Shown: piece after piece, positions 24,253 through 36,590 of the stretch
How the letters are laid out: the number at the start of each line of letters is the position of its first letter
Position numbering within the stretch: position 1 is the stretch's first letter
From: Pratylenchus scribneri
Lineage: Eukaryota > Nematoda > Chromadorea > Rhabditida > Pratylenchidae
Reading direction: 5' to 3'
NCBI GenBank assembly: GCA_030063045.1
Contig: JAQSEB010000057.1
Span: 124,001-188,000 of the forward strand
DNA: 64,000 bases
Made by a program: the position numbers and the translations under genes
Notes under the pieces: generated by a model
What the model was told of the DNA's origin: nothing
Database searches by the model: none
What the model saw: the letters and a program-made list of their open reading frames with translations, nothing else

Positions 24253-24941
24253 ATGGTCATTTCTCTCCTATTTTTACTGATTGTGCTCACTTTTGGTTCC
24301 ATCCAGGCCGCTGAACATCCAATTGAATCGACTACCTCCTCCGGTATTCCCATTCCTACCTTATTTTCCATTTATTAGTATATTTCAAGCTGGTTCCAAT
24401 GAAAAGTTGTCTGCCGGTTCCCAACCTTCCGCCTCACCGGCCACCCAAACTGCTTCTTCTTCGGCTGAATTCTCCTCATCCAGCAGCAGCCAGCCTCCCG
24501 CAGTTTCGCCCTCGGCCCAGCCACATCCACCTGGTTCCGAACCGGCTCCTTCCGAGCAAAAGGTTGCTGCTCCCCTTTTTGCCCATTTTCCCAAAATTCA
24601 TTCCCCCAAAGGTGAGTGGCCAATCCGTCGAAAAGGAAAAAGCGGAGGAGAATGGAGTTGGTGGCCCTCCAAAGGTTCAAAGGAGATAAATTCGAAAAAA
24701 TATGTTTTGCTTTTTAGGATTCGGGCACCCCAGGCAAATTGGGTGGTTCATCCAGCGCAGAATGTTTGTTCATCATCAATTTTTATTTAATTTCCTCTCA
24801 AATTCTTCAGCTTCCGGTCATTCCGTTTCTGATCAATCTTCTCCCTCTTCTCCAACGGCAAATGGAGTAAATGGACAATATTCGGGCTGGATTGGGTCTT
24901 CCCTTTTGACAATGATTGCCATCGGCGCATTGATTGCCTGA
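24253..24941 (+). CDS. Small secreted Ser/Pro-rich protein, probably GPI-anchored
   Basis: I do not recognise a family. Five exons join in frame to 167 residues: 24253-24343, 24390-24562, 24612-24674, 24718-24763 and 24811-24941 (stop TGA). Residues 1-20 form a classic signal peptide (MVISLLFLLIVLTFGSIQA). The middle is a Ser/Pro/Ala/Gly-rich mucin-like stretch with many O-glycosylation candidates and no Cys. The last residues, after small-residue Gly/Ser sites, are hydrophobic (SSLLTMIAIGALIA) and end the protein, as expected for a GPI-attachment signal. The likely role is a surface or cuticle-associated glycoprotein; this is inference. The exon phases fit (504 nt in total), which supports the model. 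Confidence 0.75.
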
Positions 24942-25231
24942 AGGATGTGAATGGCAAATGATTTCGGATCAATATTAAAAAGATCATCCATCGATTTGGA
25001 TTTATTTTTCCCATTTTTTAACAAATCTTTTCTGTCCAAATCCGAGTGTCTCCTTTTTGATGAGTAAGTAAATCCATTTTTCCACTCCTCTCCTCTCAAA
25101 TAGTATATTACGGTGATAATCCTTCCATTTTAATGATGACCCCGACAGCAATCGATGATTGTTTTCAAATATGTAATTCTTTTCAATCTTTCCTCTTTTA
25201 TTTAATTACATAAATGATAAAAATTCAATTA

Positions 25232-26170
25232 CAGAATTATAATTACAAAATGGGGCAAAACACATTTACAATTCAGAATGGGGCAAAACACAATTACAAT
25301 TCATAATGGGGCAAAACACAATTACAATTCAGAATGGGCAAAATACAATTACAAATCATAATGGGGCAATTACAAATTAGAATGGGGCAATTACAAATTA
25401 GAATGGGGCAAAAACACAATTACAATTCAGAATGGGGCAAAAACACAATTACAATTCAGAATGGGGCAAAAACACAATTACAATTCAGAATGGGGCAATT
25501 ACAATTACAAATCAGAATAGTGCAATTACAATTACAAATCAGAATAGTGCAATTACAATTACAAATCAGAATAGTGCAATTACAATTACAAATCAGAATA
25601 GTGCAATTACAATTACAAATCAGAATAGTGCAATTACAATTACAATTCAGAATGGGGCAATTACAATTACAAATCAGAATAGTGCAATTACAATTACAAA
25701 TCAGAATAGTGCAATTACAATTACAAATCAGAATAGTGCAATTACAATTACAAATCAGAATAGTGCAATTACAATTACAAATCAGAATAGTGCAATTACA
25801 ATTACAAATCAGAATAGTGCAATTACAATTACAAATCAGAATAGTGCAATTACAATTACAAATCAATAGTGCAATTACAATTCAGAATGGGGCAAAACAC
25901 ATTTACAATTCAGAATGGGGCAAAACACAATTACAATTCAGAATGGGGCAAAAACACAATTACAATTCAGAATGGGGCAAAACACAATTACAAATCAGAA
26001 TGGGGCAAAACACATTTACAATTCAGAATGGGGCAAAACACAATTACAATTCAGAATGGGGCAAAAACACAATTACACAATTACAATTCAGAATGGGGCA
26101 AAACACAATTACAATTCAGGATGGGGCAAATCACATTTACAATTCAGAATGGGGCAAAACACAATTATAT
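25232..26170. repeat. Satellite array B, inverted relative to array A
   Basis: Here the plus strand carries the motif found on the minus strand of array A. The centre (about 25495-25866) is a run of units AATAGTGCAATTACAATTACAAATCAG (27 bp) broken by one GGGG-type unit. Both flanks (25232-25490 and 25870-26170) consist mainly of a longer variant in which GGGGCAAAACACAATTACAA replaces the core, plus a few shortened units. The array is flanked by unique DNA between the secreted-protein gene and the 3' end of TAF2. Open frames within it arise from the 27-bp period. Confidence 0.96.
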
Positions 26171-26343
26171 AATTAATGGATATTTTTAGTGAATTGGATG
26201 AAATTGGGATCAAAAAGGAGTTTATTCAATATTGATAATGGCATTGTAAAATGTCCAGCAATCTTAGTTAAAAAAACAATAAAAAACGATCATAAATTAA
26301 AAACAAAATGAAACAAATAAGGGTGAGATCATCATTCATTCGT

Positions 26344-29300
26344 TCATTCATTCATTATCACAATTAAAATTGGAGAATTGTTAATAACTGGAAAAGTTTG
26401 TCGGCGAACCATTTCCATAAAGGATGAAATATAAATCGGCCAAATATGAACGCAATCGAGTCTCCTAAAAACGATAGGAATTTATTCATTCAAATTGATT
26501 GAGTGGAATTTACCGTTTTTGGATTGGAAATGGCGCTCCAAATGTAAATTGCCAATCTTTTTGTGTTCATCGGATAAATGGCCGCATTTTCTGTGCATTC
26601 AAATGGAGGATGGGTACAAAGGCGATTGGCAAGGGAATAACGCACAAAAGGGTCCGGGTCGTTGAGCACCACTTCAATGAGACGCAACAGGGTTCGCACA
26701 AATTCGGGCATTCGACTCCTTCTGATCATGGCCACAATGCAGAATAGGGCAGACAAACGTAAAGGAGCATAAACATTTTTGGATTGGCCAAATTTCCAGA
26801 AAATTTCCGTGTCTTGTGGAATGTGAAGACAACGTTGGAGCTGAAAAATGAAATAAATTATGGGTAGAATAATTCCAATTCCACCCACCTCATAAAGGAC
26901 TTGAAGGCATTGTTGGCTGACCACTTTGCCGAATGAAGGTTTCATCGTGTCCATATTCAGTGAATGGGTCACTTCCTCCAGAATATTTTTTGCTTGTTTT
27001 TCCATCTCTTCCGGATGTTCGGATTGTCGATCCGCAATTGTCAATGTTTTTCCGAGTGCATGAATTAGTGCCGCCCGATAATGGTCATCGGAATAACTGA
27101 AGGAAGAGTGAAGAATTTATTTTAATTGAAGAAAATTTACCGATTATTTGAATTGTCATTCAATTGAACCAAACCCAAAAGAAAATGGACAACATAATCC
27201 GGACATATTTTGCCGGCTTGCCCACGGATTGAACCAATTGCCGAAGGGAAAACCTATTAAAAAAGGGAATTTTAATGGAAAATTGTGTTGAAGGGGGATT
27301 ACCTGAAGGAGGAAATAATTTTGTAAATTTGAGGAAGTGGCCACATAATTATTGGGCTGGGGAATGTCAGGGCAAGTTTTGCAACAAAATTGTTTTTGAA
27401 AAATTTCGATGAGTGGAGGTGAATCGCCGGTTTGACTTTCAGGAAGTGAATTATAAACGTGGACAAGGGAAAATGCGGCATCCCTTCGAACCCTAAAAAA
27501 ATAGCAAATTTAATTATTTTTGTAAGAGAATAGAGAATTTAACCTGTAGAATAATTTATCATTCCTGACAGTTTCCTCGAGAATTGTGCGGGTTTGATGC
27601 CTTGGAATATTGTGTAGGGCCTCAACGGCCATTTGCTGGGCCAAAATGTCCCTCTCATGGAGAAGTAGCAATTCCCACTGATAAAATGGTTGATTGATGG
27701 TCAATTGGCGATAAAGCAACAATTCTGGGTCAATTCGAATCCAAAGGATGGGCGAATCGTCCATTTGGGCCAAATCCATTTCCACCTCTTCCCCGGTGCC
27801 CAACATTACTTTCTTCTTCTTCAATTTTCGGCCCTTCGAATGGCATGGAATATCGTGTTTGGAGATGGCCGCGTCCACTTGAAGGGTATGCACAAAATGG
27901 CCATCAATTTCCTGCACAACAACGGTCAATGGGCCAGCATAACTGCAAAATAATGAATTAAATTATTTTGGAAATGGAAACATTTACATTTGGCATCCAA
28001 TTGGCGGCGGATATGTTTGCCTCAATTCAACTTCAATAATATTCCTCTTCCGGTTGAATGTGTGCGAAACGTGGAATTTCACATGGCCGCCGGTGTCAAT
28101 CCATTGGTCAATGAATGATGGAAATTCCTGGCCACTTACGTCGGTCACAATTCGCATAAATGTTTGAATGGAAATTAACAATTGATTCCACTCAATTGGC
28201 CGATTAATATTTTGGCTATTTTGCATTCCAATGCTCAAAATTCGCTGCAAAACCTAAAAAAAACATTTCCAAAATTATATTTTAATATTTTTGAATTACT
28301 TTTGTGAATTGTTCCTTTGGCAGTCTTTTCTCCAACATTCGCATCAAAAAATGTCCCTTTTTGGCCAATGTGTCCAAATAAAGTGGAGAACACGTTTTTG
28401 GGTCGAATTGACTAAAATGAAAATGATTCGCCGTGTCCTTCCCATCCAATTTATTTCGCAAAATAATTCCTCCAAATCGACTTTCATAATCGCACGAATC
28501 ATTCAAAATATGCCGTAATTGGTAAAAATATTCGCAAGTCCCAAATGAACGGTCAACATAAATTCCAGTGCAATAACTAAAATAAATTAAAAAAATTGAA
28601 TTATTTAAATAAAAACCTTGAAATTGCTCGAATCAGCCAAATTTCATTGAAATTAACGGAATTTATGAATGAACCAAAAAATTGTTGAGCCACTCCTTTT
28701 GCCAAAATTTGCCTCGAACTTTGGACCAAATCCAATATTTTTTTATGATAAAGAACTTTGAATGAAAAAATGGACAATCCGGCGAATGTGGTCAAATCGT
28801 CCGGTGTCTAAAAATAAATTAAATTGCTTTTTATTAAAATCAAAAATCTCACCTGATTAACAAAAACTTGCCAATAAGTTCCATAGGGGAATCGGCAAGA
28901 AAGAAATTCCTCAAAGAATACGAAAATTCGATTTAGGGTGGACATTGTGTGCCGGAGCAATGGCATCAATTCGGGGATAACAAAACTGATAATCTTTAAA
29001 TTTAGATAAATAATTTCTTGAATCCAAATTATTTCTGACCTCGGGCATTTCTGGCTGGACATACATTTGAAAATCGCCAATTGCAAATCCAATGTTGGCG
29101 GCCGAAGTGGGAACAAGTAATTGATAATGGAATGTTTTTTGCTCATTTTCCGTAGTTGTATCCTATTAAAAATAAAAATTTTAAAAATATTATAATTATA
29201 AAAAAATACAATTAAATCTCCGCAACAAATTGCGGTCAATTGTTTTGGAACTGAAACTTCGAAACGCCAAACACAAAGTTGATCCGGTTGTTCGACGCAT

Positions 29301-29984
29301 GGAAGCCATTCTTTTGTGCTTGACAATGGATTTGAACGGTATGTGAATATATGTGCTCCGGCCAATTCATTATTAGTATCATCATTTGCATTGGAATTGG
29401 ATGGAATTGCATCATAACAAAATTTAATTCCCTTAAAATTATTTTATTCATTCCATTATCCATTTATTTATTTAAGATAACCTCTTTCGGATTCAACACA
29501 ATTATATCGATATGAAGTGTTAAAACCTTCTGATTTTCAATGCAATTCAGACATTCTTCCGGGATTTCAACAATTAATTCTCCAGCATTAAATTCATTTT
29601 CCGCTTCCACAAATGCCTTTTTTAATGTTAAAATGCTCCAATCATTTTCCTCCGGAAATTGCTTAAAAATTTTATTATAATTTAATTCAATAAACAAACC
29701 AATTTGAAATTTTTCCGTGTATATTTTGATTTGATTCCATTTATAGAAACATCGCCATCACCTTGAAATTGTTCCTCATTTGGCAAAATACAATCTTTAT
29801 AAATTATGAATAAAAAAAGAATAAATAAATTTAAAGAATTACCTCTTCCTAGATTTAATGTAACTTCAGTTAAATCCGATCTGAGAGCAATAATTGCAAT
29901 TTCAGTTGTAACATTAAATGATGACTTCTCGAAATCCAAATTGGATATTTGAACTGTTTGACTTAGGATTCGATATGAATCCAT
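26344..29984 (-). CDS. taf-2: TFIID subunit TAF2 (TBP-associated factor 2)
   Basis: TAF2 is the M1-aminopeptidase-like TFIID subunit that contacts the Initiator in core promoters. The start (MDSYRILSQTVQISNLDFE) is at 29984 and the stop TGA at 26344-26346. Recognised segments in order: FNVTTEIAIIALRSDLTEVTLN; AGAHIFTYRSNPLSSTKEWLPC then EQPDQLCVWRFEVSVP; SCRFPYGTYWQVFV; VAQQFFGSFI; WIDTGGHVKFHVSHTFNRKRN; DGHFVHTLQVDAAISKHDIP; EEVEMDLAQMDDSPILWIR; and C-terminal HEAT-like repeats ending DPFVRYSLANRLCTHPPF. It has the fold of a peptidase, but I see no HExxH zinc motif, as expected for TAF2. About 15 exons. It is divergent from cgh-1. Confidence 0.93.
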
Positions 29985-30728
29985 TTAATTTATGGTGAAA
30001 ATGATCTGAATTTTTTTTATTAATAACCTCTAGCTTCTAGTCCTACGTCTACCCCGCTACCCCATCCCTATCCTATCCCTAGACCTAGATTGAAAATTCA
30101 AATTCGTCAAAATGATATGATTTTCAAAAAAATTTTTTTACATAATAAATTTTTTTCTTGCATGAAAATTTTCATATATGAAAAATAAAAATGAAAAAAG
30201 AAAAATGAAAAACAATTGAATGAAAAATCAATCAATCAAATCAACTAAAAAAACATTTATTGATCATCAGATTATCCCTTATTGGATGAACTTTTTGTTA
30301 TTAAAAAATCAACATATTTTGAAACTCGAATCTGAGGATGGAAACCGTTATCATTTTTAATTTAATCCTAAATTGACGAAAACTGGTTCGGGTTTTTTTA
30401 TGAAACTTGGAATTTGGAATACTGAATTCAAGTCTCAAGAATAACAGGAGATGAATAAAGTTTATTAGACATTTTAATCGTTAACAGTTGGGTCTTAAAT
30501 TACAACAATAAGGTCCACAGGAGGATCTTTAATCATCATAATTAAGAGCATGGTACAGAAAAACAAAACTATAATTATCACGTGTACGTATCATAATAAA
30601 TACTCATCATCCATCGTTTTATATTAACAATCCCAAAGAAAATGAAGAAATCATAAATTAATAATCCAATTTGCAGATATAAAATAAATCATCTATATTG
30701 CGTTATTTTCATTGGTTCAGAACAACAA
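29985..30728. promoter_or_regulatory. Divergent intergenic region between taf-2 and cgh-1
   Basis: The 744 bp between two start codons must contain both promoters. A C/T-rich block at 30030-30085 (CTACCCCGCTACCCCATCCC, CCTATCCCTAGACC) stands out. TTGGTTCAG at 30713-30721, just before the cgh-1 ATG, looks like a 3' splice site and could accept a spliced leader. No gene is seen. Confidence 0.4.
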
Positions 30729-32400
30729 ATGTCAACTGCAGTTTCGCCATCAATTTCTGTTGAAGACTGGAAATCGGAACTGAAACTTCCCCAAAAAGAC
30801 CTCCGATATAAGACAGCTGTAAGCATTAAATCATATCCTTATAATAATCAATAAATAATTTTAGGATGTTACTGCGACCAAGGGTATCGAATTCGAAGAG
30901 TTTGGTTTGTCACGCGATCTTCTAAAAGGAATATTCGAAAAGGGATGGGAACATCCAAGTCCAATACAAGAAGCATCGATTGCAATTGCACTCTCAGGTT
31001 TTATCATTATAACGAAAATGATTTAATTGTTCGGTTAAATATAGGCCAAGATATTCTCGCACGAGCCAAAAATGGAACGGGTAAAACTGGCGCATATTGC
31101 ATTCCTTGCATTGAGAAAATTGATCCAACAAAAGAATACATCCAAGCTATGATAATTGTTCCAACCCGCGAATTGGCATTACAAACTTCTCAAATCTGCG
31201 TGGAATTGAGCAAACATCTCAAAATCAAGGTTTTTGTTTTGAATAACTCAACTCAATGTTAAATGTCTCAGATTATGGTTACCACCGGTGGCACCGACCT
31301 CCGTGATGATATTTTGCGTCTCAATGGGATCGTCCATTTGGTTGTGGCTACTCCGGGTCGAATTCTTGATCTCATGGAGAAAGGTGTTGCCAATGTTTCT
31401 CAATGCAAGACCATTGTGCTCGATGAGGTTTAACCATCAATCATTACTTTTATGAACATTGATTAATGTTTAGGCCGACAAATTGCTTTCGCAAGATTTC
31501 CAAGGAGTCCTGGATCGTTTGGTCAATTTCCTGCCTGGTGATCGTCAAATCATGCTCTATTCGGCGACTTTCCCAAAGACGGTGGCCCTCTTCATGAGCA
31601 AGCATATGCAAAGACCATATGAAATCAATTTGATGGAGGAATTGACCCTCATTGGAATCACTCAATTCTATGCCTATGTTCAAGAAAAACAGAAAGTCCA
31701 TTGTCTGAACACTCTCTTCCGCAAGGTTTAAAATTCATTCAAAACAAAATAAAAATTAAATAAATTTTTTAGCTCCAAATCAATCAATCAATCATTTTCT
31801 GCAATTCCACTCAACGTGTTGAACTGCTCGCCAAAAAAATAACCGAACTTGGCTATTCTTGCTACTACATCCACTCAAAAATGGCCCAACATCATCGCAA
31901 CAGGGTTTTCCATGAATTTCGTCAAGGCCATTGCCGCAACCTTGTTTGCTCTGATCTTCTGACTCGCGGAATCGATATCCAGGCTGTCAATGTGGTCATC
32001 AATTTCGACTTTCCTCGCAACTCGGAAACTTACCTGCACAGAATTGGCCGGTCGGTTTAATATTAATTTGGCAATAATAAACCAATTAAAATTTAGTTCC
32101 GGACGTTTTGGTCATCTCGGGATTGCCATCAACCTCATCACCTATGACGACCGCTACAATCTGCGCCGCATCGAGAAGGAACTGAAAACGCACATTGACC
32201 CAATCCCGAAGGAGGTCGATCCAAAACTTTATGTGGCCGAACATCAAATGTAAAATTGATGATTTATTTACTAATAAATATTGGATTATAGGGACCATGA
32301 GGAATTCGATCAAGTGGAGGCGGCGGATATGAACAATCATCATTCGACGGCAGAATCAAACAGTGACGAACAGCAGCAGCCGCAAATGATGAGTGGATGA
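30729..32400 (+). CDS. cgh-1: DEAD-box RNA helicase CGH-1/DDX6
   Basis: ATP-dependent RNA helicase of P bodies and germ granules that represses and stores mRNA. Exons: 30729-30818, 30865-30997, 31045-31229, 31272-31427, 31474-31725, 31773-32050, 32097-32249 and 32292-32400. Motifs: a Q motif with [22 protein letters not shown] (motif I), VPTRELALQ (Ia), TPGRI (Ib), VLDEADKLL (II, split by an intron), YSATFP (III), [20 protein letters not shown] (V) and HRIGRSGRFGH (VI). The spacing and the sequence [19 protein letters not shown] are diagnostic of DDX6. The tail is Gln/His/Ser-rich and ends QQQPQMMSG. Length is about 450 residues, normal for the family. Confidence 0.96.
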
Positions 32401-33645
32401 ATTAATTGTTTGGATGAAGGATGGATGAAACGACACAAACAAATAAATACATCAAATCGATCGTTTCAATCCAATCCAATATAATTGACTTTAAAATTTG
32501 TTAAAAGGCCCCCCACTCCCCCTGATCTCTTCATCATCATCACAAATCCACCATCCATCCACTTTTGCTATCTTCCAATTTGCTAAATATTGTTTTAATT
32601 TTCGCGTCCTCTCTTCTATCTACATCATTCATTATAAATGACCAATCGACCGACCACACAAATTTATGTTGCGAATTTTTGTTCATCTCCTTTTAATTTG
32701 TTTGAATTGTTAAAATAAAACACACAAAAAGTCATCCACAATTATTTGCATCCATCCCCCACCCTCCACCCAATCAAAATACAGCGTCTTTCCAATTTAT
32801 GCGGGTATTATCCACATTTTCCAGTCCCCAATCCTAAATCTCTTTTTTGTCACCTTTTTGAGGCCGTCATTGATTTTTTTTGTGATTCAATTTGCTAAAG
32901 AGACGGCCTAAATCCCAAAAATAATTTAGCTAAATTTGACTTGACCCTCCTAATAGACAAATTCGCCTTATAAAATTGCCTCCAATTGACAAATGCATTG
33001 AATTTGTAGTTTTTTTTGTCCACCATCAATCCATTTTAAAGCCTCTTCCAACATGTATTTCTGGTATATAAATATTCCCCCTGATATTCCCCTCTCCGCC
33101 ACCATTTTTCCCTCTGCTCATATTTATTATTTGAATTTTTATCGTCGTTTTTCTTCTCCATTTTGCAATCCTTCCAATCCAAATTTCCAAATCCTTCAAA
33201 ATTCCCAAATTTGGAAAATGTTGCAAAAAGATGGAGTTTTAGGCATTAGGAAGAGCATTAATTATTATCCAAAAATAGCAAAAAAAAAATTGTAAATGTT
33301 CTTCCTATGGAAATTTAATTTTTCGGAAATAATGTGCAAAAATGAAAATTGTTTTTTTTTTTGTTTGCTCCATCCAACCACCACCACCACCAATTTATTT
33401 GTTACCCTTCATTATACCATTAATTCGTTTTCCACAACTTCTTACATCGAAGTCAAAACAATGTTTAACATATGAAAAACGAAAAGTAACGAATAAAAAA
33501 GAGCAAACACATTTTATTTTACTTTGGATTGGGTCGGCATTAAAAAAAATATGGCATTGAATTTAGGCAGTGCCCTTTTTAGAATACGAATTTATTTTAA
33601 AAAAGAAAAACCAACAAATAACAAAAGCAATATATAAAAAACAGA
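32401..33645. other. Intergenic region, no gene seen
   Basis: The 1.2 kb contains the cgh-1 3' UTR (AATAAA-like signals near 32440 and 32715) and AT-rich DNA up to the 3' end of WDR74. Short open frames in 33000-33560 are low-complexity and have no splice support. Confidence 0.5.
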
Positions 33646-35198
33646 TCAAATATCTTTGACAATTTTTCGCTTTTTCTGGGCACTTTTGTTGATATTCATC
33701 AATGAATTGTCATCGCGGAGAAGGCGGCAGCAATTTAGTTGCACTTTGCAATAAATCTAAATAAAAATTAAATATTTTAATAAATTATATTTAAAAAAAA
33801 CCTTTTGAATAATTTCCCTTGAATCCAAATTGTGCAAAATTGTGAACCGATCGACGCCACAGGAAAGGAAATGAGGCTGATTTGGGCTGGCATCGATGCA
33901 TCGAATTGCACCCGAAAAGCCTTTATATTTTGAAACCATTCGACCTTAATTTAATCTATTTGGTTTAAGCCATTATTTCATATTTACTTTTGCCAGTGGA
34001 ACGGAGATCGAGCAGGCCCAATTCGCCTAAATTATTTCCAACCAGCACATTCCATTCACGGCAACATGTCGAGAGGGCCTGTATTGGTGATTCCAACCAT
34101 TTTTCTTGTAAAATTGGCCGTCTTTGTGTTCGAACATCATAAATTCGCACTTCCGCATTTCCGGTACTGGTCACAATGCAATTTGGGCTGGAATCATCGA
34201 GGAAACGACAATTTGTGACCCAAACTGGGACTCTCAACTCCAAATTATCCGGGCGAACCTTCAACCAAAATTATTTTAATTAAAATATATTTTATTACAT
34301 TTTTGGCTGTAAATGTGCATTTTTGTTCCTCAATATCCCAAAGTTTGAGTGGATTTTCTTTTCCGCCGGTCGCAAATAAATTCGGTGAATTGGAATTTTC
34401 CAAATGCATTGTTAATAAATTTTCGCCGGCTTTCCATTCTTCTTTGCTTATTCTCTGACCATTTTCATTCCAAATTGCCAAAAAACCGGAATTGGATGCA
34501 GTCAAAATTCGATCCCTAAATATTAAAATTTAAATTAAAATTTATTCAGAAATTTTTTTACTTTTTAATTGAATTAATTCCAATTATGCCGGATTCATCG
34601 CCGGTTGTTTCGAATAATGGATTCAATTTTTCGGTCAATGTATTCAACAAAACAATTTTCCCATTCTTTCGTCCAGCCAATATTTCAGCCTAATAAAATC
34701 AATGTTTTTTTTTATTTATTTATTTAATTCAAACTTGATCTGATCCGGTGAATGACATTGCTGAAATTCCAGCATTTAAATCATTTGATATTTTATTTGT
34801 TTCATCAGAAATATTCTCTTCTCGAAAATTAACAAATTTGGCCTTTTTGATATAAATTCCTAAAATTAATTAGATTCACTAAATTATTAATATTTACCTT
34901 TCATAACACCCGAATTTGCTCCCACAAATGCATCAATTGCTTCCAACATTTTTACCCTTAAATTATGTCAAAAATATATTGGAATTTGGAAAACCAAATC
35001 AAACCTGCTAATTTTAAAATCCACCAATTCAAATGCACGTAAACAATCCGGCGCTTGGGTGAATGTAATTTTATATCCGCTAATTCCCCTCGACTGGGCT
35101 TTGAGTTTATTTTCAACTTGAATTGCACTTTTCTCTTCTTTCGGTGTTAATCCTTCCACCAAAAGTTGGTCAATATTTATTTTTTTACGTCTTTGCAT
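33646..35198 (-). CDS. WDR74: WDR74/NSA1 WD-repeat ribosome-biogenesis factor
   Basis: Nucleolar beta-propeller protein that helps pre-60S maturation and exosome recruitment. The recognisable WDR74 sequence begins MLEAIDAFVGANSGVMKGIYIKK and continues through LFATGGKENPLKLWDIEEQ, FTAKNV then RPDNLELRVPVWVTNCRFL, NAEVRIYDVRTQRRPIL, LVGNNLGELGLLDLR, GFSGAIRCIDASPNQPHFLS and CGVDRFTILHNLDSR. It ends with a Lys-rich tail (SAQKKRKIVKDI) and stop at 33646-33648. An upstream exon starting at 35198 (MQRRKKINIDQLLVEGL...) splices in frame to this and adds about 66 residues I do not recognise in WDR74. Alternatively translation starts at the internal Met near 34949. Last gene of the minus-strand run. 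Confidence 0.88.
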
Positions 35199-35301
35199 AA
35201 AAAGGCTAAATATTATTTTGGGTGGATTTAAATATAAATGAATGGTAAAATGTGTGGTATTTTAAACCAATAAATTAATAAAAAAAAACAAATAATATTT
35301 A

Positions 35302-36453
35302 TTATTTCTTTTTCACTCGGAATAAATTTCTTCTGCCCTTTTTGAGGAGACCATTTTGAACATCTTTCCCATCAGCAGCAAAAATAGGCGAAATAAATTG
35401 TTCAGCCGGTTTCAATGGTTCTAAATTAATTAATTAAAATTTAATAAAATTATTTAAAAAAACCATTTGATGAGATCTCTTCAATTTCCCTCCTCAATAA
35501 TGCCAAATCATGCTCTTTTAAATTTTTATATTCATTTCTTCCATTCCTTTGGAGTTCATCGTCCAAAATTGATTTAAATTTAAGCATTTTTGCAGAATTT
35601 GGAAAGCTAAAATTAAATTAATATTAATTAAATTAATTAATATTGTTTACTATTTTGAGCTTCGTTTAAACCATTTCCCCAACTCCGCATAAATAATGAC
35701 CAATTGTTGAATTTGTCTGAGTGCTTCGTGGGCAACATCCGAAGCAATTGCAATTGACATTAAATTAAATGTTAACTAAATTAAAATATTAATTTTATTT
35801 TAATTAAAATACAAAATGCCGTAATTCAATATATCCCATTGAACAGTCCGCCGATTGGGCACAAATTAGTCGAAGTTTGTCCAAAAATAATATTCTTCTC
35901 AAAATCAATGCACCCAAAAAACGAATTGCATTTTTTGTTGGCGGATAATGGAAATTGCTTTTTTCTAGTCCCTAAATAAATTCGAATTTATAAAATGTGC
36001 AAAAAATTCCAAACCTTTGTAAATTTAACAAATGGTTCCAGAATATCCTGCTTATTCAATTTCTTCAATTCTCGATAAATTTGAAGTGCTAAAAATGATT
36101 AATTTTTTCCTTTTCAATTTTGTCAATTTACCATTCCGCCAAAATTTTTGATGCCTATTTGACACTCCAAATTTGTATACCAAAGCTTCATAAAGGGCAC
36201 ATGAAGAGCGGCAAATGCTTCCTTTCAGGTTTCGCGACCGAATTTCGACGATGGTTTTTTGTAGAATTTGATTAATTTTTTTCACTTTTTTCATCGTTTT
36301 TTCATCCTTTTTGGCCTTAAAAATGAACATTTTGCCTCTTTTTGCATTCACAATTCCATCCAAAAATTCTGCAAATATTAAAATTAATTAAATAATTTCA
36401 CTAAATTTGATTTAACCTGCTAATTTTGATGCCCACATTTTATTATTTTTCAT
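35302..36453 (-). CDS. NEPRO/RMP1-like nucleolar protein (tentative)
   Basis: About 300 residues. The start ATG at 36453 gives MKNNKMWASKLAEFLDG, and the stop is at 35302-35304 after a basic tail (KKGRRNLFRVKKK). The exon with SICRSSCALYEALVYKFGVS and NRHQKFWRN, followed by LQIYRELKKLNKQDILEPF, resembles the pattern (aliphatic helix, N/H-R-x-x-K aromatic turn, then a helix) of the NEPRO N-terminal/Rmp1 domain, a subunit of RNase MRP in fungi and animals. A second helical block (FLGALILRRILFLDKLRLIC, VAHEALRQIQQLVIIYAELG) follows. The assignment is by eye and weak. The gene lies 103 bp upstream of WDR74 and 137 bp downstream of the NUP205-like gene. A ribosome-biogenesis role beside WDR74 would fit but is inference. 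Confidence 0.5.
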
Positions 36454-36590
36454 TTCTTAAAATTGTTTATTAAAAATCATAATCCATTTTTATGATATAT
36501 AAATTGATTCACAAAACAAAATTAATAATCAATAATTTTAAAATTTAATTTAAAAATAAATAACATCAACAAAAAAATAAAATAATTTAA

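Noticed and set aside
24281..24790. 169-codon frame overlapping the secreted-protein gene
   Set aside because: Same frame only in part; it runs through two introns and lacks the signal peptide. The five-exon model gives a coherent protein.
25334..26189. Open frames on both strands within array B
   Set aside because: Same cause: repeat-derived frames open in several phases at once.
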